Source: Turritopsis dohrnii (taxonomy: Eukaryota; Cnidaria; Hydrozoa; Anthoathecata; Oceaniidae). Taken from it: a stretch of DNA of 64,000 nt. Below, piece by piece: positions 10,001-21,828 of the stretch. Made by a program: the position numbers and the translations under genes. Every line of letters starts with the position of its first letter. Within the stretch, counting starts at the first letter, position 1. The stretch spans positions 248,001 through 312,000 of the forward strand of contig BQMF02000483.1 of NCBI GenBank assembly GCA_027922465.2, in the 5' to 3' direction. Below the pieces are notes generated by a model. That model worked only from the letters and a program-made list of their open reading frames with translations, searched no databases and was not told the origin of the DNA.

Positions 10001-13000
10001 AGAACAAGAACGAAGTATCCATTCTTGAAATAAACACCCCCTCTGTTATTAACGCCCCTCTCTAATAAACGCCCTCTTTAAAATCAAAAAAATTTAATAA
10101 ACGCCCAGGGCGTTAGAGAAAATACAATGTCTTTTCAATCTCCAAGCATCACACTTTTATTCTTTCCAATGAAATTTTTAAGCATTTTCTTGGAGAAGTA
10201 CTGAAATTTCTTCCGAAAACTTTTTTATGTTTTTGCCTATTATGGATGCCTATTGTGCATGACACAACACATGAGCTTTGAGTTTTAGCTTCTTGTTTTA
10301 CCAAACACCTGACTTGCATTTGACTTTTATGCTTGGCTGTTATTTTTAGGTTGTGGTCATGACAGACCATTGCTGATCTCTGGTGGACGTACTTGGATAT
10401 GGCATGGTTTACAAAAAGTGCAGAAGTATGTTTTAAAGTATCTTCTGATATGCTGGTTAATCATGTCAGGATTGCATGGCACCAAATCATGTTCTGTACT
10501 AGATCTTATAAGTGATTTTAACTGCAGAAGTAAAAATATTCTGAAATAAAAATTCAATTCTGTAAAAGGCACTGACCTTAACCAGAAAGTTGGTCAACAG
10601 GCGTTATGTTGGTCGTTATGTTGGTAGGTCAAGAATATCAAGAGGTGCATGAAAATTAACTAAGCCTGGCACAAACTGTCTACAAAGACAATTTCTTTGC
10701 TGCTAGTACTAAATTTCAAAGCAACTTTCTTTATTAAGTGGATGTGCATTTAATTGATTAACAATGCTCTACTTTTGATAATTATGACTGATACAAATTC
10801 AAAAGGGAAAATCAATTAACAGAGTTGGAAAAGTATTTTTGTTATTGTTTTTAACACTTCAGCAAGAAATCATGAAAGTATGTATAAAAGTGATGATACC
10901 ATTTAATTAGCAACAAGGGCTCACTTGCCGAAAAGTGAAGCAAGAGTTAGGGTTATTGTTAAAGACGTTGCAACTACTCTGAGATGTTGAAAATGATAAA
11001 CATGAAAATGATGAAGTTTTGTTTCTACAAAAACCTTTATTGAGTTAGTGACTTGATATCTTTTTCACATGTCAGGATCAGTTTGAATGTGATGACGTTA
11101 AGTGTAGACTCACCGAAGGTTTACACACTACAAGGAGTTCCTATATCAGTGACAGGAATTGCACAGGTAAAAGTCTTTAAACTTTGTTTTAAACCTTCCA
11201 GTCAATACCAGTTTCTTTTTTTAGGCAATTTTATATTTATACTAATTTGAACAAACAGAATACGACACAGATTTAACTATTTCCTTTGATCTTGTCTTGT
11301 CTAGTCTTTATTGTTGTGCAGTAGTTTTAAACTACTAATCACAGAGTAATCTTGAGTAATGTTTTGCTCAAAAGCAACAAAATCAAAGTGATAAGCTTGA
11401 ATTTAAGAAGAAAAAGTCTTTGTGACTTTTCTTTGTTTACATTCTGTTGATTATGTAACAATTTTCTTGTTACTTTTCCGATTTCACAGGTCAAAGTACA
11501 AGGTCAAAATGAAGAGATGTTGCATGCTGCTTGTCAGCAGTTTCTTGGAAAAACAGAAGATGAAATTCGCAAAGTAGCTTTAGAAACTTTGGTTAGTATT
11601 TTTTTGTTATTATTATTTTGTTGTTTTTTTTTTGAACGGTGAAAATCAATTTTAAGTGAATTAAATATTTGTGAGCCCCTAGAGAATTATGGTTTGCAAA
11701 TCTAAATGGACTTTATAATTCAGTTCATGGGATGATGAAAGATGATGCTTTTGAATTGTTGAATAATACCATGTTACCATGTATTCAGTCAAATGACTTG
11801 TATTTATTTTTCTCTTTCCAAAATACCAATGTTACAATTGCTTGAACCATTATATAGAATTGTTATGACTTGACTTCCTTATTAGAATTTTTAAACCTGT
11901 TTTACAGGAAGGACATCAAAGAGCTATCATGGGCACGATGACAGTGGAGGTATATTCATCTTTTGAAAACCATGACACACATATTCACTTTTTCAGTGTC
12001 TTATTTGCCATGGCAAGTTTGGGTTGAATTGATAATTTTTAATTTTTTCTTCAAAAATTCAGGAAATCTATCAAGACAGAAAAAAGTTTTCCAAGTCTGT
12101 ATTCGAGGTACTGTTTACGTTCTTTATTATTATTTAGCACTTATTTCTTGATTTATGGGCAACTAAACTAAAAATGTGAAATTGTATGTTGTTTGTAAAT
12201 GTGCCAAAAATTCCACGTTTTCTTCCTTATATCTTCCATAATGATTTTATCTTGTCACCAACATATACACTAAGAAGTTACCCTGGGAACTTTAAGATAA
12301 GGGAGAGTCTTTTCACGTTATATTAATTTAGTTGAAATTCACAGCACCAATCCTAGGATTCGTTTTACATAGGGACTGGTAAGTATAGGCTGACTAAAAC
12401 TTTCCATTCAGACTTCCAATATATACATGGTATTTAGGTCGCTTCTTCTGATTTGGTCCATATGGGGATTAGCGTGATCAGTTACACTCTGAAAGACATC
12501 CGAGATGAAGAGGTAGGGAACTTTCTTTTACTTTCTGAGCTGGAAGTCACACCTTTCACAAAAGTTATTGTGAAGGTCTTCAGTTGGCAGTAAAGGTTCA
12601 CAACTTTCATTTTCCACCATTTTCTCCTCAAAGGGTTATTTGAAATCATTGGGAATGAAACGTATCGCGGAAGTACAATGTGAAGCACGTATTGGACAAG
12701 CTGTTGCTAAAATGCAGTCTGGAATTCGGGTAATTTCATCTAGATAGCGTCCTTCTTGTGTGGTGTATTTGTGAACGCGTCTATCGAACCGTTTTGGCAT
12801 GTCAAAAGTTTTTTTAGGAAAGTCTCGATTCTCAGATTTAGCTGAAAAATAAGAACAACATTGTACTCAAAAATTAAGAAGAGCCAGAACCTAAATTTTT
12901 TAGAGTCATATTTCTTTAATTAAAAAGATATTAAATATTTTGACACCGACATAACGTAAAATATTTTTGGGTCACCTCGTATGAACAAATTAGGGTTATA

Positions 13001-14534
13001 ATTGCTTAAAATATGAGAACAGTCCAGATGCAATAGCCTGAGTGAGGCTAGACACGTAAACAATACCAAATAAATAAATAAATAAATAAATAAACAGTCC
13101 AAGTTCTAATTTTGCTTGTTTTGTTTTTGTTTTTTAAAAAGGCGTTTATTTTGTTTGAATCAAGAAGCCAAAACCATGGCCTCGGTTTCCAAACCCAAAG
13201 AACAAAGTTTTGATAATAAACACTTGAAATACGAATCCGTCGTTAGATGGGTTAGTTTGTTTGTTTGTTTGTTTGTTATGTTCCTCTGTGCTTTTTAGGA
13301 AGCAGAAGCGGAAGAAATTCGTAAGAAGGCTGAATTCAAAAACAAAATTGAAGTAGCTGGTGCTGAACGTGAGTTTGAAGTAAAGAAGTCGACTTACGAT
13401 ATGGAGGTCAATGCCAAGGTAACAAACCTACTTCACCAATACATGGAATGCTACTTCGAGTCTGCACTACTGCGCCATTCTGTTATTTACAAGCGCTAAA
13501 CTGTATGACATATTTGATATAGAAAGCTACTTCAGAATTGGCTTACAACTTGCAAGCTGCAATTACCAAGCAGAAAATCAAGGAAGAGGAAATGCAAGTA
13601 AAAGTTATCGAACGTGCTCAGCAGATTAACGTTCAAAATCAAGAGATTCTTCGCAGAGAGAAAGAGTTGGAAGCTCAAGTGAGGAAGCCTGCCGAAGCTG
13701 AAAAGTACAAAGTGGAGAAGATCGCCGAGGCAAACAAAAATAGAATTATTCTTGAAGCCGAAGCTGAGTCTGAGTCCATTCAAGTAAGAATTATTGAATT
13801 TTTAGGCTTTCCAGGATCACAAAGGGATTTCAGCGACTGGAGTGCTCTCAGATGTTTTGCTATGAATTATAAGTACTCTTTATATGAGTACTCTTTAAAA
13901 ATGACACAATATGGTATGAGTTGTGGATAAACAGGTTGTAATTTACACTGAAACTGCGGACAGTCTTGTAATTGAAAGTGTTTTAACAGGTGACTGGGGA
14001 AGCTCGTGCATTTGCCATTGAAGCTAAAGCTCGTGCGGAAGCTGAACAGATGTCCAAGAAAGCCGATGCATGGAGAGACTATCAGGAAGCGGCTATGGTT
14101 GACATGTTGCTTGAAACACTACCTAAGGTAACGTATACAAATTCCTTTGTTTAATGTACAGCAGATGAACATCCTGTTTTTATGTGTTATATCTTCATTC
14201 AGGTTGCAGCTGAAATCGCAGCACCATTGTCAAAGGTTCAAAAGGTCACTATGGTTTCCAATGGTGGCAAGGACGTCGGTGCTTCTAAGATCACTGGTGA
14301 ACTTTTGGATATTGTCATTAGAATGCCACAGGCTATGGAGCAATTGACAGGCGTTGACATCACCAAAGTAAGAGCATTCCTTTTGTTACTAGCATGTCAT
14401 TTAAATGTTTTAGTCCTGGTTGTTCGCTGGTTAGGGCGTTCTGCAGTGACTGGGGGATAACATAGACTTCGTTTCTTCATTGCTATCGTATGTTGTATTT
14501 ATTTTTGCAGACGTTCCGAAAGGGTGGGAGATAA
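4024..14534 (+). CDS. FLOT1: Flotillin-1 (13 exons, 426 aa)
   Basis: Lipid-raft scaffold of the SPFH/flotillin family, acting at the inner face of plasma and endosomal membranes in endocytosis and signalling. Coding exons: 4024-4069, 10350-10425, 11076-11166, 11490-11591, 11908-11949, 12063-12107, 12438-12512, 12634-12729, 13299-13418, 13523-13783, 13990-14127, 14203-14367, 14511-14534. All have GT/AG borders and matching phases; the sum is 1,281 nt, giving 426 residues against 427 in human FLOT1. The start [11 protein letters not shown] is the family's N-terminus, [13 protein letters not shown] and the [13 protein letters not shown] block mark the SPFH domain (about residues 5-180), and a charged EA-rich coiled coil follows (about 190-360). 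The FLOT1-type ending is [12 protein letters not shown]. The residue matching human Cys34 (palmitoylated) is Gly, while Cys6 and Cys17 are present. Intron 1 is 6.3 kb and full of transposons. Confidence 0.95.
4576..5078 (-). mobile_element. Tigger/pogo element with transposase N-terminus
   Basis: Inverted ends CAGTCGACTCTCAATATCTC and its copy ending at 5078 are flanked by TA (4574-4575, 5079-5080). The minus strand at 4660-4848 encodes 62 residues with the Tigger/CENP-B style N-terminal helix-turn-helix ([28 protein letters not shown]). The DDE domain is absent, so this is an internally deleted, non-autonomous copy in flotillin intron 1. Confidence 0.85.
6221..7459. mobile_element. Nested hAT-like element (5-bp TSD)
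   Basis: Ends are CAGGGTTCGAATTAGC at 6221 and its inverted form CTAATTCGAACCCTG ending at 7459, flanked by the 5-bp repeat CATGT (6216-6220, 7460-7464). CAGGG-type ends suggest hAT. Typical hAT duplications are 8 bp, but subgroups with 5 bp are known to me (hAT5-type). The interior near both ends repeats GCGAATC and CGTTAACG-like words; no transposase frame is left. It interrupts the transposase frame of the 3.5-kb host element. Confidence 0.75.
6880..7110 (+). repeat. Dispersed repeat 'A', copy 1
   Basis: This ~230-bp stretch (TTGCTGTTGCTAGGGAGAAC, then GTGGTACCAGCAGGACT and TTATTCAATGAAATTAA) recurs at 53640-53880 in the same orientation, and inverted at about 39815-39874 plus 41316-41400 and at 42079-42270. 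It lies inside the nested hAT-like element here, so the family may be internal sequence of that element type. Confidence 0.7.
9390..9957 (+). pseudogene. Pogo-family transposase relic, internally deleted and frameshifted
   Basis: The first part (9390-9630) resembles the CENP-B type DNA-binding domain of pogo/jerky transposases: [22 protein letters not shown], then the block ending IAMDE, where the DDE domain should begin. The catalytic core is missing. The sequence jumps in a shifted frame to the C-terminal block [20 protein letters not shown] and the ...[17 protein letters not shown] motif, followed by an acidic tail with an extra stop. The order matches the family but a large middle segment is deleted. 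It lies in flotillin intron 1 and cannot be active. Confidence 0.75.
10018..10115. repeat. Pogo-type terminal sequence (TAAACGCCC motifs)
   Basis: Repeated TAAACGCCC and TTAACGCCCC words follow the pogo transposase relic, as in terminal regions of animal pogo elements. Similar words occur at 18505-18575 and in the MITE at 31720-31827. No matching opposite end was found. Confidence 0.45.
13026..13094 (+). mobile_element. 5'-truncated tRNA-derived SINE
   Basis: GATGCAATAGC..TGAGTGAGG, CACGTAAACAATACCAAAT and an (AAAT)n tail match the 3' ends of the fuller SINE copies near 32.0 kb and 63.0 kb. Only the last ~65 bp are present, in flotillin intron 8. 5' truncation is typical of reverse-transcribed insertion. 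Confidence 0.75.
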
Positions 14535-15122
14535 TCCGATCACGTTGCGTACCTATTCTTCATATTGGCTGAATCGAAAAACATGACGTAAGATAAAGAA
14601 CCCATGATATCATTTGTATATATATACCCGGCATAATAATTATCGTATAATATCTAATTTTTTATATAGCTCTGTCTTTCTCCTTTTTCATATTACTTAT
14701 GATTTTTTTTCTTTTCTTTTTTTGTTTATGTAATATCTTATTGTTGATCGATTATTGTTATGAGTATTTCTAAAGTTTCCACTACTTCATCGAGAAGACT
14801 TATCTTTTCAGTGGAGTAGCGATCTAGACATCTGTCTGTGGAAATTTATTTATTTAATCGAATGTATATACGCACTTATGCATTATTATACTGGAAGCGG
14901 CAGTTCTAAATCACAAGATGAAATATATATAACCCAGCTTCTATTTTGTTTTGTTATTCATTAAGTTTTTCAACATACTGTTGCAAATCTTGATATATAT
15001 GCCCTTAAAAATTCAGTGTTCAGGTATCCTAGTTAGCAATCTGACAAATCGTTACCATCAGACTTTTCCGCTCTAAACGTTGGTGATAGTAAGACTTGGG
15101 GTAGGCCTCATTTGTTCAAATA
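14535..15122. other. Flotillin 3' flank
   Basis: AT-rich region after the flotillin stop codon, probably holding its 3' UTR. I found no canonical AATAAA signal, no gene and no clear repeat. Confidence 0.4.
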
Positions 15123-15297
15123 CAGTAGAATCCCGATAACTCGAACCTCTACGGGACCGAGAAAATAGTTCGACTTATCGAATGTTCGAGTTATCGGGGG
15201 TATTTTATGAGAAAGTATTGGTGAAGGGGAATTCGAAATTGGTTCGAGTTATTGAAAGTTCAAGTTATCGGGGGTTCGAGTTATCGGGATTCTACTG
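15123..15297. mobile_element. Palindromic pogo/Tigger MITE
   Basis: CAGTAGAATCCCGATAACTC on the left is repeated inverted at the right end, with TA at 15121-15122 and 15298-15299. The interior consists mostly of GTTCGAGTTATCG copies. No coding capacity. It belongs to the same broad class as the elements at 4576 and 60110. Confidence 0.88.
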
Positions 15298-16922
15298 TAC
15301 TTTTATAAGTGTATTAATGTAATGGTAAGATGAACAAACTCTTTTGAAATGTTTTTCAAGTTTAACAAAAATATGTTGATGCAGTTGCAACGTGTGTTGA
15401 AAGGAGTAGAAGACAATCATGGAATAAAGCAGGTTTGTTGAAAGAGTTCACAAACCTATTGGCCAAACGAATCGGTTATTTAGATATGCAGAAGTTAGCG
15501 TATGCCGCTTCAAAAGAGCGATTCCGGCACCTTCGGCAAAATGGCCACCATGCAAGAGGGCAGCGAAGGTGCAGGGATGTTTTAAGAAAACGACGGATAT
15601 AAGCATAATTAGGCTGATAACTGCCAAAAATTTAAGCATATATACTAAGCATATTTTTTTTACCCTTAAAAAACTGTGCAAGCATAAACAATGGTAAAAA
15701 AATTGGGATATGAAACCTCTCCATAGCAAAGGAAGGTTTTGCTAGTAAGATTGAAAGCATATTTATTGCAATGGTATGGTTTGCTTGAAACGTAATAACA
15801 AGCATAAGGCTGAAACTCAATATTTATGATTATTAGGTGTGGCTAGACTAAGCATGTTTATAAGCATGGATTAAGGCTCGATTCTCAAATTCTTTCAGCA
15901 TATATATAACTCAGGCTGAGCCAAAAAATTTACCTGCCTGAATGCTTATAAAAAAAAGTGTATGGTGGGGGTGACTTCGATCAGTTTATGAGAAGTGCCA
16001 AATTACTTTTATTATAATAAATATGTAATGCAATATGTTTTCTAAGCACTATTGTTCCAGACTACCATTTCTCATCCATCATAAGTGTTTGGTCCGTAAG
16101 ATTAGTGAATATTATAAGTAGAACTTTTTTGTGTGATTCTCCTTGTAAATACGAAACAAAATTAACATTGATTGAAATTTCGCTGAATTTCAAATGAAAT
16201 TATCAAAAACTCATTATATATATATATATATATATATTGAAGAGATTTTTTAATGATAACACAAAAAAAGTATAAGGTTCAGCTTATACACAAGAAGCTT
16301 TATTGATGCATTGTATAAATATTTAAAATTCTGCTTTTTCTTGTGTAAAATTGACAATTCTTTAGAGACTTGCCATTATAGAAAAAGTGTGCTTACCAAA
16401 ATTTCTTCTCTGAAGTTATAAACTCCTGTGAGAAATGTGGACTTTTCACGAAGTTCTTGCGAACATGTATATATAAATTAATTGCTGATATAAAACTTTT
16501 AGTTGTGTTTTTATATAAACATGATATTATTATCAATTAAGAAAACAAAGAAAAGAAAAAAAGATATGAAAAACACATTTAACAGTTTTATCTTACTGAT
16601 CAAAATTGAAGTCCCCCAGTATAGCAGTATAGTACTGTGTATTATAAACTTCTGTATGGATGTCACCCCTTAACCAGGAAGTTTGATATACAATATTTTA
16701 CAAGTTTTCCTGAAGTAAAATCACTCTCCACGTAATATTAATTCTAATGAACAAATTAATTTTTATCCTTAAAGAGTTTGCTTAGATTGACTTTCAGCTG
16801 AAATCAGTTAATTCACTCCACTCTGATCACTTACTAAGGAAGTATATTCCCTTGAAAAGTTAGTGCACAAGAATGATCAATTTTGTTAGTTTGTTATTTT
16901 GTTGCACAGCATACCAATTGTT
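15298..16922. other. Intergenic; AAGCATA-rich stretch and (TA)n
   Basis: Between about 15590 and 15950 the word AAGCATA or its complement recurs many times, as in subterminal repeats of a decayed MITE, but no clear ends were found. A (TA)n microsatellite lies at about 16214-16240. No gene is recognised before the integrase start. Confidence 0.4.
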
Positions 16923-19900
16923 ATGGCTAATGAAAAAAGAGAAAATTTCAAAGAATGGATGGAGTCTGTAAAGATAAAAAAGAATTCTTGCATTATCACT
17001 CAAGATGTATACGAGCAGATAGTTGGCTGTCTCCAAGGTAATTTATTCTGTTGAAATGAATTTTCAAAAGGTGCTATATATATGTAGTAACCTTCATGAT
17101 TGAAACCCCAATGGGTAAAATGGCCCAAAAGTCACTTCAACAAAGTGTATAATTGCATTCAAATGGTGTGTATATTTGTGTGTCTTTCTATGAAAATGTA
17201 CTTCTCCACAGTGATTTCTTAACAAATTTAACAATATAGCAATATGCAATAAACTAACAATATACTCTCTATGGATGATTTTTTTTCAGTTAAGAAATTT
17301 TTCACAAATAAATCGATTTTTTCTTCTTGAATGTTCGAATATCTGTTGTACAAGAACTAATATCTTGCATATTGTTAAAAAAGCCCAAACTGTATGAGGT
17401 ATATACATGACGTACCTTTTTATGTACCCTACGTAACTTTTTATTTCTCACTTTGGAAATGTTAAGTTTGGTGGGGTTGTCAATAAACAGGGAGGGTTGA
17501 CATTTTGAAACAAAATCATAACTGGGAGGTGTGTTGATAGATGGAAATGGGTGGTGAAATTTTCGGAAAACTGTAAATAGTAACTATTAATAAAATTGGT
17601 AAAGAGAGAGCTGATAGAGATTACAGAAAAGAAAAGAAAATCTTAAAGATGTTAATTAAATTAAAGACAGTCTTAATTCAATAGGATATTGGATTGATTC
17701 TAAATAATTCCCAGAATCCTAATTTTCTTTGATGTCAGCCCTCTACTCAATGAAGGCTACATCTGGAATCATTAAAAGCCTGATGAATCATTAAAAGTAT
17801 ATAGCAATTGTCTTTGAGAAGCAATAATGGTTTCTTCTGCAATGACCTTCTAGGTAAAAAAAGTGAAATACCAAGAAACATACGAAGAAGAGTGCAGAGG
17901 AAGAAATACAAGCTGATGAATTATCCTATACTGGATGTTTACAATGTTCTTTGTGTACCATCCAAGACAGTATGTGTTTGTTCAGTTCAGTTATCTGATG
18001 GTTATTAGGGGCTGGTTTATGACCTATCATTGGAAAATTGAAAATTAAATACAGATAGTAGGTGGAAGGCCGAAACGTATAAATTAGTGCAATTCATCAT
18101 ACCGTATATATAATGATTAAGTGCCTCTCTCGAGTTATCCCATTCCTTTTATGCTACTGACTGCAGAGCAATACTATACGTATCTCTTGCGAGAAGTCAA
18201 AATACATTTTTTTTATTATAAGCAACAAGTTTATAAGCAGCACTTGTTATTTTTCTCAGTACTACCATCATTATTATAACTAACAAAAAATTGTTTTTTC
18301 ATTTTAAAATCTTTTTTTTCGATAGAGAATAAACTTCCGTGTCAACCAGTCTAATTATGCATAAGTTTTAATGTTCATATGAAAAGCTTTTCCTTTCTCT
18401 AACTTATTGAGGGCAATTTTCCAATTCCAGTATAACAGAATAACATAACATAATTGCCTTGGCAGCTGACATAACCAGTTTCTAGACTTTTTTATAATCA
18501 TCACTCTCTAATTAGTGCCCCTCTCTGATAACCGCCTCCCCTAAACTTCCGAGCACTTATTAGAAAGAATACGGTATATATATTTTCGATTAATGTGTAG
18601 CAGCCAATTAATCAGCACTACTACTAAAAATTGGTCATTTTTAAAGCAGTTATAAAAGAAAAGCGTGTAGCTATGTTGTTACAAGACAGCTGGTGGAAGA
18701 TCAAGCATTAGGAACTCATGCGGGGCTTTACTTTACTCGAAAATAGATTTTTTGAAACAGGTTGTTTATTTATGCATTGGCGCCACTTACTGATTGGGAA
18801 ACAGTTTTTGTTTGCATTTTGCTTGGCCTTAATGCTGTGAACATTTCTACGTTTTTCTTTAATAGGAGACTTCCACTCTTGGAAAATATCGGCGTGTAGC
18901 CTTGGAGAACCAGGTTTTTGATATAATTGAACGTGCCCATGTCAACGATGTTGGACATCAAGGTGTTCTAAAGACATTTGAGAAGGTATATATCTTTGTG
19001 AGCTTTATACAGACAATATTTTGTATTACATAACGCTAGGTGTACTTTGACGGTTTTGCGGTGGTGTAACACGAAATTAGATTATAGTGTTTTCTCATAC
19101 TTCCCTTTAACATTTTTTCTCTTTTTTTTTAATTTCGTTGTTTAGCTATCAATCATTATATCCTCAAAAATCTGTTTAGTCATTACTTACTAAAAATGTT
19201 TCTTGAAGGAGGGTCAAAATTAACTTGATTATACTAGCTTATGCAGTAGATTAATTTAACCGAATAGTTTAATAAATCTCCCAGCGGGCAAATTTGTTGA
19301 AAAATCTCTGTGAAGGAGTGCATTTCTAGAGAAATATACGAACTACTTCAATGAAAATGCTCTTGATCGCAGTGACTTTTTGACGATGTTGCCCGCTGGG
19401 ATTTTCATTCTGGTTTTTGTATACACTGAAACTTTAAAAACGTTCTCCTCTGTAAAGCGGCCACCTCATCCGCTGCCAGAGGGGGCCGTGCCAAGACCTA
19501 ACAAAAACTCCACAACGATTACCTCTAAAGCAGCAGTTAAGCTTGTCCTAGCCTTCCCTTTAATATCGAAATGTCTTGTACTACTCTGTACTACCTTTTC
19601 ATTGGTTTTTCATTTCATTTTATCTTAAAGGTTTCGGAAACGTACGAAAATATTTCAAGGGAAGCCGTTAGCACATACATCAAACTATGTGCAACATGCT
19701 GCGAGAAGTCGTCACAATTTCAAAAATCTTCTTTAAAACCAATGTTTTCAACTGGTTTTCTCCAGAGAGTACAAGTAAAAAAAACAACCTTTTGTATCTT
19801 TTTATCTTCAGTCGGCTGATGAAAGGACAGATCAGTGGAAGTCCGTTTCGTTTACATTTTTCTTTACTTTTAGATTGATGTGATAGATATGGAATCTAAA

Positions 19901-20677
19901 CCGGATGGGGAATTCAAATACATCGGCCACATTATAGATCATTTCAGTATGTTCAAAGTTATATTCCCTCTGGCAGGGACATCTGCATCGGAATTTGCTT
20001 CGGAGTTAGTGAAGAGATTCTTAGCGATATTTGGTGTGCCTAAAATATTACAATCCCACAACGGCCCAGAATTTGTGAACAACGTGATGGAGTGCGTGAA
20101 GGTTCTATGGCCTGTGGAGGTGTCGTTTACAGCAGGTCAACCTCACCATTCTCAATCAGAAGAGTTACTTGAACTGGCAAAGAGTACGATACATGAACTG
20201 ATCAGCGCCAGAGAGAAAGATGGAACAAACAGTTGGGCTCAGTCTCTTCCAGAAATACAATGTAAGTATAGTGACAAGTAGGGCATTCAAGGGAGATAAT
20301 ATGTATTTTATTGGATGTCGCTAGTAAACACGAGTCTTGGTATCAATGATAAGAGGATGTGTCTCGAGATATTTGAAGATTCAAAGATAAAATTAGGAAG
20401 GGTGGTTGTTAAAAGTAGTTTATGAAAGAGGTGGAGAAATGAAGCAAGTAACCGGTGGTGTTTTAATGGATCTGTGATGATGTATTTTATTTTCATGATC
20501 GTTCTTAATTGTCACTTATCTCTTCCAACCATAGTTATTATGAACTGTTCGTTTTTGCAAACCATAAAGAAGTCTCCGTACAAGGTTGTGTTTGGAAAAA
20601 AACCGAGAGGATGGGAAAATATGGAAAGGCCCGTCGAAGAAAGCGTTGAAGACGGCATGGTAGATACGACGTCATAA
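16923..20677 (+). CDS. KRBA2/Ginger-type integrase-like protein (6 exons, 341 aa)
   Basis: Resembles the integrases of Ginger DNA transposons and the derived vertebrate protein KRBA2. Exons: 16923-17037, 17854-17969, 18866-18985, 19631-19774, 19874-20261, 20535-20677; all borders are GT/AG and the frame stays open. In order: the N-terminal ESVKIKKNSCIITQDVYEQI block; NIRRRVQRKKYKLMNYP (exon 2); an HHCC-type zinc motif (His102, His108, Cys137, Cys140); the rve/DDE core from residue 166; and the C-terminal block KKSPYKVVFGKKPRG. The first catalytic Asp is D167 (IDVIDM) and the Glu is E265, but the second Asp is His227 (LQSHNGPEF, normally SDNG), reachable by one base change (GAC to CAC). Strand transfer should therefore be lost. 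It may be a domesticated gene or a recently dead transposon copy. The protein may end early; sequence to about 21140 could hold further degenerate 3' coding parts. Confidence 0.8.
18505..18575. repeat. Pogo-type terminal fragment in integrase intron 2
   Basis: TTAGTGCCCCTCTCTGATAA followed by ACCGCCTCCCC and an AGCACTTATTAG stretch resembles the TAAACGCCC ends near 10.05 kb. Only one end is visible. Confidence 0.35.
19280..19400. mobile_element. CCCAGCGGGCAA-ended MITE, copy 1
   Basis: Imperfect inverted ends CCCAGCGGGCAA and TTGCCCGCTGGG enclose 121 bp. The same unit, with the shared interior TCAATGAAAATGCTCTTGAT and GCAGTGACTTTTTGACGAT, occurs at 57802-57922, and a half copy at about 46620-46693. 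It lies in intron 3 of the integrase gene. Confidence 0.75.
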
Positions 20678-21582
20678 ACGGGGAACAAGACCGACCACGT
20701 GTCGTTAATTATATGTTAAGCTCCAACAAACGGCGGAGAGCTTATAGTGATCACAAGCTGCCGGATGAAAACCTTCCTAAACAAAGGAAACATTTGAAAC
20801 AGTTGAAAAAAGGATCTACTTCAAAATACTGAGATCATGCTAATGTCAGCTTAAAAATCTTCTCATGCGTCATGAAATGAACATTGAAGTGCCGATTAGA
20901 GCAAGGGATATTTGATGGAGCGCTATCTTCTGTGTACGTTCACGAACTATGTGTTATCTCTTGGAGCAACATGGGCAGCTCTACAGAAGACACTGTGAAA
21001 AAGGAATCATTCTTGAAAGGAAGATGCATACCCACTACTCCAAACATTGGAGTAATGCATATCATTACAAGTATCTTCGCGAAACGACTCCCTCACGCAA
21101 ATTCGCCACACAGAAAGTGAAGGGCAGGTCTACTAAGTGATGCTACGAATCATCGTGTCTTATCGATATGCAGTATTGCCAAAATAGGTATTCTTATGTT
21201 TTATCACGAAATAAATATCGTTTGAAAATATAATTGGAATTCGTTAAAGCGAAACAGTTATAGCGGTCTTTTTACTTGAATAGGGAAAGAACGTTCAAGG
21301 GACCAGAAAAAAGTTTCTTACGAAGCGGACGTCCCATTTATCCGGTGTATCACTTATCGCGAGTATTCACTTCTTTGTACAACTCCATGACTGTAGAAGG
21401 ATGCGCAGGTTTATACGATAGGTTGCTACAGTTTTATTTTTCGATAGAAGGTCCTCAAAAGATGACTGATAATCGTGGTAGATTTCTTAATGCCTTTTCA
21501 TATATGTGATTAACTCTATCATTGAATTTTCGACTATGAAATATCCAAACGAGAGGGTAGTAAGAAAAATATGAGGTAGCAA
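20678..21582. other. 3' flank of the integrase gene with a Tigger-like fragment
   Basis: Sequence after the integrase stop is GC-richer up to about 21140 and open in short pieces in shifting frames. It may be decayed 3' coding sequence of the transposon-derived gene. At about 21270-21370, AGGGACCAGAAAAAAGTTTC and TTATCCGGTGTATCACTTATC resemble pogo/Tigger ends like those near 24.2 kb. Confidence 0.35.
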
Positions 21583-21673
21583 ACCAACCTCGTTCCCAGG
21601 GCTTCTTGCCTTTTTGATATACGGAACGACGAAGTATATCAAAAAGGCAAGAAGCCCTGGGAACGAGGTTGGT
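21583..21673. repeat. Perfect hairpin MITE, ACCAACCTCGTTCCCAGGGC family
   Basis: Two ~40-bp arms (21583-21622, 21634-21673) are exact inverted copies with an 11-bp loop. The core CCCTGGGAACGAGGTTGG also occurs, with variants, at 21829-21901, 25135-25161, about 31850-31885 and 62257-62306. Confidence 0.85.
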
Positions 21674-21828
21674 AACAAACGCATTAATAAACAGCTTTCG
21701 CTGTTCTAATAACATTAGAGAGAATAATCCTGCTAGCACACTAGCTTTTTGACTAGCCTGGGTTACAGAGTCAGTTTACATGCTCCTCGATAGTTTGTTG
21801 CTGATGGCTGTACCAAGCAGTTTTTCTG

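Noticed and set aside
13116..13298. Open frame with [13 protein letters not shown] before flotillin exon 9
   Set aside because: It overlaps an intron. The flotillin frame and homology join exon 8 directly to 13299, so an extra exon is not needed.
15448..15820. Two minus-strand open frames rich in Leu/Phe
   Set aside because: They overlap an AAGCATA-rich repeat-like stretch and show no conserved motif.
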